Positions 9,571 to 21,213 of a stretch of DNA of 27,687 bases are shown piece after piece. This DNA is from Perkinsus olseni (Eukaryota; Perkinsozoa; Perkinsida): contig JABANN010000461.1 of assembly GCA_013115125.1 (NCBI GenBank), positions 1 to 27,687 of the forward strand, given 5' to 3'. A model generated the notes under the pieces. The model did not search any database. It was given only the letters and a program-made list of their open reading frames with translations, and was not told the DNA's origin. Each line of letters starts with the position of its first letter. Position 1 is the first letter of the stretch. The position numbers and the translations under genes are program-made.

Positions 9571-10664
9571 ATGGTTTTCATGTCACCATCATCAACAACA
9601 ACCCATCTTCATCATTCAATAATACCATGGAATCCTCACCACAGTAAGCCAGCTGCTCCTTGTTAATCATCATCTTGTCAAGTTGTAAGTTACTAACATT
9701 GCGAGATGTACTATTTGTTATGGTAGGATTTAACACTCTTGAAGGATACGATACCATCAGTCACTATCTATCACAACAGCATCTAACATCATCAACTCCT
9801 ACCACAACATGTTGGCTGAAGTAATGAAATCATGTATGACAACTGTGTGATGATACTCATCGTCATTAGACATCACTCAGTGAGGAACCCATGGCTGTAC
9901 ATGTCAAAGGGGCCCAGTAATGGCCATTCACGACTTGCTTATACCGATATCGGTGATAAATTATTCATCAGTAGGAGCTAGCTGTATAAACAGTGACCAT
10001 CGACTGCCCAGATACCGATAGTAACTGTCGTGAACGTGATGCTATTTATCATGAACAACTTCTCCATCCAGCCATGGTGATTATCAACCCTTCCTCGGGA
10101 GTATCGTCATGATGTCTCTAGGTGTTTAGAAAAGATGTAGCGCGTTTACACGTTAACCTATTGGATGTAACTAATAAGGCTAATCCAAAGTTACTGTGGG
10201 TAACCATGAGGCATCATGAGTTACTGCGGATGAGCAATAAGACGCCTAGTAGGACGCGGAATATCGAGGCCCATCAGCATCGGGCCCATTGAAGTTGGGA
10301 CACAAAGAGGAGGCCCTCGCTGGTATACAGCCAAATATGATCAGACCTTGTTTACCACGAGGTCATCAGCATCTACGCCAGTCGGAGTATTATCGATTGT
10401 ATATGAGTATCGTGATGATAATGCGGTTATTAGATTTCTTCTCACTATTGAAGGAGAGAAGGATCCATCATGGCCAATGGCATTCCCTTTCAAGGAGACT
10501 TACGTACTCAAATCTCGTCCAATGTGTGATTATGTGAGTTACTGTTACATGATGATGATACTCATACTGAAGTACTCTAGGTCCTTCACGAGTCGGAGAG
10601 CGCCCCCACGCATTATCCCACCACTGGATGGAGATCTCTGACCGCTGCTATTAATCGTCAATAA
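9571..10664 (+). CDS. Unrecognised multi-exon protein
   Basis: Exons read as 9571-9643, 9727-9820, 9870-9970, 10012-10076, 10122 to about 10195, about 10242 (or 10278) to 10533, and 10581-10664. The fifth-to-sixth exon join is ambiguous: several GT and AG choices keep the frame. The other joins are clean and phase-matched. The translation is unusually free of low-complexity sequence for this window and looks conserved in style, with segments such as RNPWLYMSKG, DTDSNCRERDAIYHEQLL, FRKDVARLHVNLLDVTNK and SIVYEYRDDNAVIRFLLT. The last exon (TTGWRSLTAAINRQ) recalls the end of an FYR-C domain, but the match is too weak to use. No signal peptide or membrane segment is seen. The N-terminus is uncertain, because the frame is open upstream without an ATG and a strong acceptor lies near 9525. 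Confidence 0.6.
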
Positions 10665-10921
10665 GTGTGTAATTATCATGATTTTGTTCGATGAGAATTA
10701 TTTAATGTTCGGGTTGAAGTCGGGAGAGTAACTGTAAACTCAACTTACGGTGTATTACAAGAAATATGTGTCCTCTCCAAGCATGTCATGTTCATTATCA
10801 TAATAACTATTTCGACGTTATACTATTGGACTTGGCATCAAGATCATCTCTTCTACGTTGATCGTGGTACCTGGATGATAATACCAGTCTAGGCTGATGC
10901 TGATGCTGCTGTTGTTGTTGT
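10665..10921. other. Spacer between convergent genes
   Basis: The plus-strand gene ends at 10664 and the minus-strand coiled-coil gene ends at 10922. The spacer holds a CTG/GTT-rich stretch next to the second stop and nothing else that can be supported. Confidence 0.5.
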
Positions 10922-13078
10922 TTACATCTCCTTAGCCTCCGCTAGTTGGTGATATAATAATTTAATCTCGTCTTGGAGCTCGTTAACATTAGCGTAACTC
11001 ATATTTAGTTCAGCTGCCACCGACTTCATGCACTTGGTTTTTCTAGCAAGTTCCTGAAGGGAAATAGAAATCTTCATGAATACATTACCACAGATGTTTA
11101 TTACCCTTTGAAGGTCGGTCGCCTCCTGAGCCTGGTCCACTGTTGTCCACATCCCAAGATCACCATCCTCTCTACTTCCCTCCTTCACGTCATCAGAATC
11201 ATCCAACAGAATGAGTTTGTGTAGTTGTAGCTTATGTTGTTCTTTCTCCTACATGAATCATCATTGTGATGTATTCTCTCTATCAATATTGCATTCTACC
11301 TGTAGTACCAAATCACAGTCCACCAGTTCTTCACACTTTTTGATCAGCCTCCGCTGCAACTCACTAATCTTATCTTCTAGTTCAACGCTGATAATAATTT
11401 ACTATGATGTCTCATCATGACCAAGACCTTACGAGTTGAGATCAGTGCCAGCCAACCTACGCCATCTGTGTGTATTTTCTGGATTCTCCAGTTCTTCAAT
11501 TAATGCCTATTCATGATAATACATCATCATCATCAACAGCAGCAGCGTCGACAGCCACTGATCACCTTGGCTTTGGTCCTCTCCGTCACCAACTCTCGTT
11601 GGAGTTTTAATATTTCTTTTCGTAATAGTGTTTCTAATTGGTAAGGAGTGAATCCCCTACTTCATGAATAATCGATGATGATGTAGTAATTTACGTTCTT
11701 TAATAACGCTCCTAGCTTTGATGATATCTCCTTTAATAGATTCCAACATCACACTCATACTTCTACCTGAGATCAGGGCAACCCTGAGCCTATGATGAAG
11801 ATGATGATGTCGCATGAACAGCGCGCTCACTCTCATCTTCCCTTCTATTAGATTCTATATTTCCCTGGTCAATTGTATTATCTTGGACTCTCAACTTCTC
11901 ATACCTAATCATTAATAACTTTTGATGATACCCATCCCTAATAATATCATTACAATAAAGCTAACTCATCATTTCTTCTAACAAGGTTCGCTCCCAACAC
12001 GTCTCTCTCGGCTACTAGTGTCGTATACTTCCTCTTCATCAATTCTTTATTTTCCTCCACCTTCTTCATCTCATCTATTCAAAAGCAGCAGCAGCTGCGT
12101 CGAGTATTATCGTTGCTATTGTCAACATTATCACTCTCCAATTCCTTCACTCGACCCCTGCTCCCCTCTACATGCTTTTCATGCTCCTTCTGTTCTCTTC
12201 TTATCTTTGTTAGCTCATCTCGTGTACTGAAACCATCATGTTGATGATGGCGTGTGCATAATAATGAGAGCTCGGTGGTGGTGATTATTATGACCTAGCG
12301 GCACTCTTCGATATCCTATTATATTGATAACACTCCTTCATTATCGCTTCATCCTTTGCCTTAACATCCTCTTCTAATTCTTCTATTTCATGATGCCTAA
12401 ATTATCATCATACATTTGGGTAACAAAGATACTTTTCTTTACTACATGAGTTTTAGTTTACGTTTAAGTGAAGATATTTCATCCTCAGAATCTCTCAACT
12501 TCTTACAGCATTCATTCCTGTATACATGACGATCATCATCATCATCATTGAGCTCCATACCACAACAACAACAACAATTCACCTTTCAGCTCTTGCATCA
12601 TCGTATAATCCTTTTTGTATACTCAATCTCGTATTATCCTCATCAATTATTTTACCAGCTTCAGTAACTCTGTTATCCCTGAATCAGCACCATTAATATT
12701 AGATACATCTTGTCATCTACTTATCTGCATTCTACCACTACTACCTAATCTTCACCTCTTCCATCCCCCTCATACATTTACTATATGCTGTTGATAGATC
12801 TAGACCGAATGACTCTGAAGATAGTGAGTTGGTCACCATGATGATGATGACTAATGAGTATTACCTCGCTGCTTGATGAGAGTTTGTATCTTGCTGTTAA
12901 TATCATCAACTTCCCTCTTGATATCATCAATCTCGTATTGAAGACCATCCTTCATCCTCTCTATACGTCTCATCTCTTCAGATTCCCTCTCCCCTTTATA
13001 ATGTATCTTCACTAATGATCTATTTAGTACATCTCTATCACCCATCAACTCATCCACCTAAATACCACCACACCAAGT

Positions 13079-13111
<33 letters not shown>

Positions 13112-13392
13112 CATAGTACTACTAGTACTACTACTACCCTACCATGGATACATCATCATTGCTCAACTTCCTTATCGTTTTGATAGTATTCAATATTTCC
13201 AGTACCCGTGATGTGATCCTAATCATCAGAGTAACAATGAATAACGATGATGTTGCACGATGTTTGTGTTTATTGCTGTATTATAGGCATTATTATTACT
13301 TTTCCTTATCATCCTTCAGGATCTTTTTATTCTCATCATTCTTTATTTTGACGAGCTTGAGATTAGCTATGTCATTCTCCATCTTGCCCTAT

Positions 13393-13423
<31 letters not shown>

Positions 13424-13758
13424 AAGAATGTATACCCCATCTTGTAGTCATTTTCACAGCGTCATGATGCTGATGTTGATGATGATGGGTTTTATTATTA
13501 TTACTCTATCATGATTAGCAATATTGAGTGTATTCCTTGTGGTACATATAATATTCTCTATCCCTTTACAGTCATCCTCAGCCTTAATTCTGCCCTCTGT
13601 GTCCTACCAACCATTACTAACACTATTATCGTCATCGTTATCATATTACTTTTATAAAGACTTCTTTTAACATATTTAACTCATCTTTGGTCTCTTCATT
13701 AGTTGCCATGATCTTTTCATGTAATCTCCTATCTTCTCTCAATTCTTGTTCTATTCTG

Positions 13759-13793
<35 letters not shown>

Positions 13794-14845
13794 CAATGAT
13801 GATGATGATGATGATGATGAATATTACTTTTGTAAATTATCCAGTACAGTATTGAGATTAGCATGTTGTTTATTCAACTCTTCTCCACGTAATACCACTT
13901 TCTTACTCATTCTTATAACTTCACTTTGGACTCTGATGAGCAATACTAGCTGCTGGACATAATAACATCATAATAATCATCATCATCACCTATGCCTTCT
14001 TCTATCCTCTTTATCGCTTTCAGTTTGATTATCTTTTATCATATTTCGTATACTCCTTACCTACTACTACTACCAATGATAATAATGACAGTGTCCCCTC
14101 CCTCTTTACAGTATTATACTACTATTACATCGCGTGATAGACTTGCCTTATCCATTACTAATTTATCCACATTATCTTTGATAATATTATTCCTCATTAT
14201 CACCTCAGTGGACTAACATACCCGATGATGATGATGATGAGCCCATGATGATAATCTATTATTATTACAGTGTTATCCAATGACGTTATTTCATCTTTAA
14301 GTTTATCATTATCGTCTTCTAAGGATTTAACTTTAACCTCCCCATCGAGAGTTAGATGGACGCCCTTAAGAATGATGATGATGATGATGATGTCCATGAT
14401 GGTCGCAGTGCTGCAAGTGTTGCATGACCTCTTCCATCAGTCTTGTTAAGGTATTGAGTTCATTCTTCAATGCTTTCATAGTATTCGATGACCTCATATC
14501 ATTATCATCAGCCTCTTCTACCATCTTCCACACCTTTTCTGTCTCCTTCTTCAAATCTTCTATCATATCCTTATCTTCTTCACTAGACAGCACTAGTTTA
14601 ATAACAGCTAATGATGGGAGCATTAGCAGTACTACCTTAGACGTATAGCAGTATTCACTTTTGTAATATTATTCTTCATCTCTGTCTTGAGATGGTCATA
14701 TTTATTATATAATCTCCTCTCAGAATCATTACTCCTCTGTAAGGCTTTGTATAACTTATAATATTCAGTCTTCAGGTGCTTCAATGATGATGATGATGCA
14801 TCATCATCATTGAGTATATCCTAATCACAGTATGACTATGCTTGC

Positions 14846-14900
<55 letters not shown>

Positions 14901-15137
14901 GATGTTTGATTATGAAGTGAGTATGACGATGATGATCACCTGTATGATAGTATTGAGGTCAGCTTCTATATTTTGGAATGCTGCCATACTCCGCTCGAAA
15001 AGCCCAGCATCATCATCTCCTTTTATCATGCTTCTATCATCGTTACCACTCTTCCCGTCATCATCCTTATACCCCTTGATGATACTATCATCATCAGCCC
15101 GAGCAGCAGCAGCCGGCGGATCGTTAGTATCGGACAT
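10922..15137 (-). CDS. Long coiled-coil protein in about two dozen small exons
   Basis: Start ATG at 15137 (MSDTNDPPAAAARADDD). Exons verified by phase: 15137-14940, 14820-14636, 14582-14429, 14364-14269, 14212-14129, 14060-13990, 13932-13828, 13755-13650, 13603-13505, 13388-13300, 13218-13152, 13057-12865, further exons at about 12.80-12.43 kb, and the last exon 11053-10922. Between about 12.4 and 11.2 kb exons are visible but were not fully resolved. After an acidic N-terminus nearly every exon encodes charged helical sequence with heptad-like hydrophobics (for example IEQELREDRRLHEKIM and QYEIDDIKREVDDINSKI), so the product is a long rod. The C-terminus is also helical. No head, kinase or motor domain was seen. 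Cytoskeletal, basal-body or Golgi scaffold roles are all possible. The next gene, the J-RJL GTPase, lies 125 bases upstream on the same strand. Several introns are filled with CAT or CAA repeats. Confidence 0.75.
14846..14900. repeat. (GTT)n microsatellite in intron 1 of the coiled-coil gene
   Basis: About eighteen pure GTT units on the plus strand (CAA in the sense of the gene) fill intron 1 (14821-14939). On the plus strand the repeat opens a poly-Leu frame that is only a shadow. Confidence 0.9.
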
Positions 15138-15261
15138 GACAGATAATGCTACTACGAAGGATCCTATATACCCACGACGCTGTTTGAATTATGATCTTGT
15201 TGTTGATGATGATGATACTTTAAAAGTAATAGCAGTACTAGTCATACCCTGATGGGTTACA

Positions 15262-16114
15262 TCATGTTGTTGATGATGATGATAGTAATAATTGGGTAAA
15301 GAGATGTTGGAAAGCATGGTGTACTCCCTGGCCTGTATTAGCGCTGGTCTCAAAATACTTCATACCATTTTGTAATGCATAATCCTCTCCTAACATCATA
15401 ATAATCATCATCATCGTAAGAATCCGCACCCTACACATTAGCAACAATTACCTTCTTCTCTACTTATCACTCTCAAGGCATGGAGATCTACTTTATTGGC
15501 TATCAATATCATAGGTATCATCAGCCTCCTCGTATTATTATTACTATCACCACCATACCCTCCTTGGTTAGTGGTTCCACTATTGCTGTCATCATCATCG
15601 TCATTATAACCTCTCGCTGATGATGATGTTATTATTATTTCATTCAACCACCCATCCAGTGCTCTAAATGATGCTATTGATGTAACATCATAGACCAATA
15701 TTCCACCCTACAGCATCAGCATCAGCAGCAGCAGCATCAGCATCAGTGATGATGATGATGATGATGATGATGACTGTGAGTTGTTGTATATGTTAATACC
15801 TGTATATTATCATAGAATTCCATTCTTATATCCTTGAACTCGTCATGACCAGCCATGTCGAATAGATTTATCTTCATAACTCCATTATTCATATCACTAT
15901 TACTCGTGTATCGTACACCCTTTACACCATAATCAATACCAATAGTACTAACATCATCATCATCATGGTCATTGGACAGTGTATGATGGTGATGATGATT
16001 ATGACCTTATATATCGTTTAATGAATCTCCCTTCACAATATCTCTTCACTATACAACTCTTACCGACAGCTTCAGCTCCCATTGTTATTATCTACCATCA
16101 CCATCACTGTGATG

Positions 16115-16156
<42 letters not shown>

Positions 16157-16531
16157 GATCTTGTTGTTATTACCTTATAGCGAGGGGCTGCTAGTAGATG
16201 CATAGGGTTATCAATATTAGTGTTATCAATTATTATATTATCATCCATACCCTTGCATGTGTATACATCCCGTCCATTAGGACGGTAGTCTTCGTAATCA
16301 TTATGTTCAATACCACCACCACCACCACGACCAACCCCTCGTCTTGACGGTCTCCCTGCTGCTGTCTTGTAGACCGTCGAGGCTTTTGTTGTTGATAATA
16401 ATAGTCGTTGTATCAAATCATGCTTTTCTATACAGTCCTCATGCCTGATACCCATCTTCATCAATCTTCCCTTCAACTCCTTAATACTCATCATACTATA
16501 TACCTCATCTTCACGTAGATGACTGTTAGTC

Positions 16532-16567
<36 letters not shown>

Positions 16568-17005
16568 GTACCCTTGCTACTACTACTATTATCATCAACA
16601 CTTCTACTACACCCCTTCCCGTTATTATCATCCCTATTATGTTGTTGTTCTTGTTTCCTTGACATAATGATACCATCACTTGGATTACTCTTATTATACC
16701 TAACAACGGCGTGCTCATCATCGGATGGTAGTTGGTGATTATTACATGTATCGTGTATTGGTGTTGGATAAGACCTCAAAGGCTTGTTTAATCAACTTGA
16801 ACATTTCCCCATCTCCTCCCTTATCAGGATGATGTATCAATGCCGCCCTCTTATACCTATTATAACCACCACCACCACCACCACCACCACTCATAACTAA
16901 CACTTACGCTCTTTTAATGTCATCTACAGATGCATCACGGTTTATAGCCAGTATATTGTAATAACCACCACCACCTCTGGTGGTGTGGGATGAAGAGGTA
17001 CTCAT
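15262..17005 (-). CDS. RJL: J domain - SAP-like - RJL-family GTPase fusion
   Basis: Exons 17005-16908, 16856-16746, 16699-16174, 16091-16006, 15947-15800, 15707-15452 and 15389-15262 sum to 1353 nt and 450 residues, all in phase. Residues 14-70 form a J domain with HPD at 42-44, the motif that stimulates Hsp70. A spacer with twelve Gln leads to a SAP-like helix pair (139-170, MSIKELKGRLMKMGI then CIEKHDLIQRLL). Residues 243-450 are a Rab-like GTPase: P-loop GAEAVGKS (250-257), STIGIDYGVK, DMAGHDEF with the altered switch II of RJL proteins, FYDNIQGGILVYDVTS, NKVDL (394-398) and ETSA (422-425). About 40 residues are inserted before NKVDL. The protein ends without prenylatable cysteines, as RJL proteins do. 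In animals the fusion (DNAJC27) has the J domain at the C-terminus; here it is N-terminal. The exon 3-4 junction that fuses them is GT-AG and phase 0, but is not confirmed by transcript. Confidence 0.85.
16111..16157. repeat. (GTT)n microsatellite at the J/RJL junction intron
   Basis: About sixteen GTT units (CAA in sense) lie inside intron 3 (16092-16173), the intron that separates the J/SAP half from the GTPase half. In sense the repeat could be read as a Thr run, but that frame stops before the P-loop. Confidence 0.85.
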
Positions 17006-17006
17006 T

Positions 17007-17022
17007 CTGGAAAGGAGGCTAA
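17007..17022 (-). promoter_or_regulatory. Pyrimidine-rich acceptor one base before the J-RJL start
   Basis: On the minus strand CCTCCTTTCCAG (AG at 17008-17007) is followed by A and the start ATG at 17005. An acceptor this close to the first codon is typical of spliced-leader addition. It also fixes the start, because no longer N-terminus can be encoded unless another exon lies upstream. Confidence 0.5.
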
Positions 17023-17241
17023 GTCACGCTACCAGCAGCAGCAGCAGCAGCAGCAGTCGTACTCCACGACATCACCGTCACGCGCCGCAAAAATATTATT
17101 ATCAAGGCCTTATCATCATCATACTCCGTGGTCGTTGTATGATGATGTTGGATAACGGTACGAGGTAGTACTACTGCTGCTACTACTAATCATCATGTTG
17201 ATTACTATTATAGTAGTATTATTATCAGAGATGATTATAGT

Positions 17242-19249
17242 ATGATGATGGTGGAGGATTGGAGATCACCCTTCATGTTATTACCACAACAGGAGTGTAT
17301 TGCAGGAGGGAGGGTACATGATGATAAACAACAACAACGACGACAACAGAAGGCATCGTCATCATCAACATCATCAGCAGCAATGAGTATTATTAAGGAC
17401 GTAATACTGAGAATAGTAGCATGATGAGCATTGATGATGAGTAAAGTATTATATTCAGTTATATGATGTGATGATGGCGGATGATGATTACAACAACTAC
17501 GATACAACAGACACCAATGATGATGTCAAACAACAACAACAACAACAACGCCGCCGCCGTTGCCGAAGGGAGAGGCTCTCTTCACCTTTATTAAAGTATA
17601 ATAATACTGATGATAGTATCAGCATTGTTGATGATGATGATGACCCTCATTGCTCCATTATTAATGATACATTATCTCATCATAATAATGAACAACAAGA
17701 AGAAGAAGCAGGCACAGCAGGACTAGCAGATGATGATGATGATGTTGTTGACAGTAATACAGGAGTGATGGTGGTTGTAAGGAGACATGTATGGGCTGAG
17801 AATGATGGTAGAATATATTCACAGTGCCATCCGGAATTAAATATATATGTAATAATACTACTACTACATGCTGCTGCTGCTGCTGTTGTTGGATGCTCCA
17901 TCATCATCATCATGCCTCTCAGTGGTGTGCTGATACATCTACACTACTGGACTACCATCACTCCGATGCTGATGATGATGATACACTTGAGGTGGGGACG
18001 AAGGATGATGATGATACACTTGAGGTGGGGACGAAGGATGATGATGATACACTTGAGGTGGGGACGAAGGATGATGATCNNNNNNNNNNNNNNNNNNNNN
18101 NNNNNNNNNNNNNNNNNNNNNNNNNNNNNNNNNNNNNNNNNNNNNNNNNNNNNNNNNNNNNNNNNNNNNNGGATGATGATGATACACTTGAGGTGGGGAC
18201 GAAGGATGATGATGATACACTTGAGGTGGGGACGAAGGATGATGATGATGATACACTTGAGGTGGGGAAGTTGAGACCTAGTGGAGTATCGGCAAAATCG
18301 GATATAACGAGTCATGATGATCCAAGCAGAAGGATGAGGAGATATCCCGTGTATAAGGTGATGATACGTGAGCTCCTTTAACGTTGTTATATATACAATC
18401 TCAAGCATCAGGTTAACTTGGCCTATCTATCAGTATCGCTACAAAAACAACAACAACAACAACAACATTATAATGGTGATGGTGATAAGAAAGGAGGAGT
18501 GGATGATGGTGATGATGGTGGTGGTGGTGGTGGCGGTGGATGTATACCCGATGCAGCAGCAGCAGCATGTTGTAACGATGGTGGTGGTGGTAACCCCTTT
18601 ACATCATCATCATCGTTCTTCTTCCCATTACCTACTACCGATGATTTATTGATGTTTCATAATCCATCATCATCATCAGCACCACAGCGAGATAACACTA
18701 CTCACTATTACTCTAAGGCACTTGCCAATGATAATGATAAGGACGATGACGATGGTGAGGGTAGTAGTAGTGATGAGATAGAAGTATTACCCTATCTATC
18801 GAGTAGTAGATATCATATTAAGATGGAGCAAAGAACACTGGCTCATCATACTACCTACCATGATCATGATGCTTATGATACACAGGAGGACAGAGGAGGA
18901 TGCTCAGATCTTCATCATCATCACCATCATCATGATGATGATGAGGATGATGATGATGGTCGATGTGTATTGATGGGTGATGGAGTAGAAGCAGTACCAC
19001 AACAAGAGGAAGGGGGGTGTAGTAATGGTACACCGCGAGAGAAGCAACAAACGAAAAAGGTTATCCATCCAACGTCGTCATCATCATCATCATCATCAGC
19101 GTTGTCATCTACTTTGCCGTACGGTAGTATTGATCGTAGTAAATTGGTTATGTTTACTCCAATCGGTGGTGGTGCTAGTAAGAATAATAATATAATGTTA
19201 TTACCGCCATTATCATCATCTTATCTCAACAGCACTACTAACACTCTTG

Positions 19250-19284
<35 letters not shown>

Positions 19285-19302
19285 GCATCATCATCGAATT
19301 AG
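17242..19302 (+). CDS. Low-complexity protein with an 11-residue tandem repeat
   Basis: Exons 17242-17400, 17459-17848, 17923-18357 and 18412-19302, all joins phase 0, about 624 residues if the run of Ns keeps its length. No domain was recognised. Parts in order: a short N-terminus ending MSIIKDLYDV; Gln- and Arg-rich sequence; acidic runs; a compact segment around VRRHVWAENDGRIYSQCHPELNIY (about 155-180); then the DDDDTLEVGTK repeat of exon 3; then RRYPVYKVNLAYLSV across the last junction; then a large exon of Gly, Asp, Ser and His runs with islands such as EIEVLPYLSSSRYHIKM and YGSIDRSKLVMFTPIGGG. Composition suggests a mostly disordered protein. The reading frame is the same on both sides of the gap. 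Start alternatives are the next two ATGs. Confidence 0.6.
17971..18268 (+). repeat. 33-bp coding minisatellite
   Basis: The unit is 33 bases and encodes DDDDTLEVGTK. Three nearly identical copies precede the run of Ns and three follow it. The last copy has one extra GAT and diverges after GGGG. The copies are almost free of substitutions, so the array is either young or kept uniform by unequal exchange. The true copy number is unknown because the assembly breaks inside it. Confidence 0.95.
18080..18170. other. Assembly gap (91 Ns) inside the minisatellite
   Basis: The run of Ns starts one base after a C that breaks the repeat pattern and ends inside a repeat unit. It is almost certainly a collapsed or unspanned repeat rather than unique sequence. 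Confidence 0.95.
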
Positions 19303-19549
19303 AGTGTATGATGATGATGATGATGATGATCTAATGTCAGTAATAATGATATTGTTATCCATCATGTAAAGGCATGACAATTAATCGTAATTCTCATCAT
19401 TATTACCGTCCCCCTCATATCCATGCCATTACCCAAACTAGCATCCTCGTCCCCACTGTTGGTGTTGGAGGGATTAGTCATACTAGGGAGTCCCTCATCA
19501 TCATCATCATTGTCGTGGTCGTCGTCGTCGTCAGTTATTGTCGTCTAAC

Positions 19550-19709
19550 ATGTCTTCAACGCTTAGCCCTTCTGCTGTTGCTGCTGCTGTTGATGATGAT
19601 GATGAATATGTGGAAGAGGTTGTTGGTGTGATAATAACAGGGGTTACTGGAGTATTCGGTAAGGCACTGTTGGTGGAGTTTTTGAAGGCATTACCCGACA
19701 TATACCCAC

Positions 19710-19743
<34 letters not shown>

Positions 19744-20505
19744 GAAGAAGAAGAAGGAGGGAAAACGAGAGGCAGGGAATCATTCTACTCCTCCGCGTTG
19801 TTGTTATCACTTCTGTCTTATCGGTCGTGATAAGGTAATAAGAACAATATTACTGTAATATCATGGTTATTGTTGTATAGGAAAGATTAGAAGAAGTATG
19901 GTCATCATCATCATCATCATCATCATCAGGAGTACTCGACATGTACGACACCATAAGTATGATAAACATAAAGCATACGTCGGTAAGTAGCAACATCATC
20001 ATCTTCATCATTTCGATGATGACTTCTTTCTAGTTTACAATTGATTTCATGAAGTCGTCCAGTGACGATATCCGTAATTTTTGGTATAAGACAGTATTCC
20101 CAACACTATCATACCCTAATGGCGGTAACAACAACAACCACAACAACAAGAATATAACCACAGTCTATGCATTCATGAACGCTGGTAATAATAATAACAA
20201 CACCAACAACCCATTCTTCTTCTTCTTCTTTGTTGTTGTTGTTCTTGTAGGTGGTGTAGAGCCTGTAGGATATCTAACCGACATAACATCTACTACACCA
20301 TTATCTATTCATCAATCGATACACTTCAATTTAACGTCGTTTATAGTAATAATAATAACAGCTACAACAAGAAGAAGAAGAAGAAGAAGAAGAAGATTGA
20401 TGATGAGTGGTAGTTATGATGATGATAATTCATATCAGGTATCATGTGGATGCATTGTGGAGTATTGTAGCAACACTAACAATGATGATCATCACAACAA
20501 CAACC

Positions 20506-20544
<39 letters not shown>

Positions 20545-21172
20545 TTAAGGAATTGTACTTGGTTAATACCACATCATTGGCAGCTGAAGTACCAATGGGT
20601 GGTATGGCCATATACGCAATGGTAGTGATGATGATGCTGATATGATTATTAGTATTATTCTTTTTCCTATACCTCATGATGGTTGGTAGGGTAAAAGGAG
20701 TCGTGATTATATCATGCGCTTACTGGCCCATGAGAGTGTGGTTAAATATAATGGTAAGTGTGTAGATCATCACCATTATCTTAACTGGTCTCCTGGCCCA
20801 ATGTATGGTCCAATGACAAGTAATATTAACAAGAACATTACATTATCAATAACAACAATAACAACAACGATCATGTTCAGCTTTACATGATACTATCATT
20901 ATTACTATTAGATACTATAGTTGATCATTGTGATGATCCAAGAACGAAAGATTCATTTCAACGTATGCTGGTTGAACATGATATCATAAAGCTTACCGAG
21001 AGGCATACTACTACTACTACTAGTAAGGGAGAGATGGACGAAAATGATGGCGGTAATGATCATGGAACAGAACAGCAGCAGGGAGGAGGACAGGTTGCAG
21101 ACTGCACCAGCAACAGCAGCAACAACAACGGGTATTACTCAATACAATATCGACAAGAGAGAGCATATGTTG

Positions 21173-21213
<41 letters not shown>

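Noticed and set aside
14842-15252. Plus-strand open frame with poly-Leu
   Set aside because: The Leu run is the (GTT)n intron repeat and the rest is antisense to exon 1 of the coiled-coil gene.
17971-18268. CRISPR-like array
   Set aside because: Units are contiguous 33-bp coding repeats with no spacers, inside an intron-bearing eukaryotic gene.
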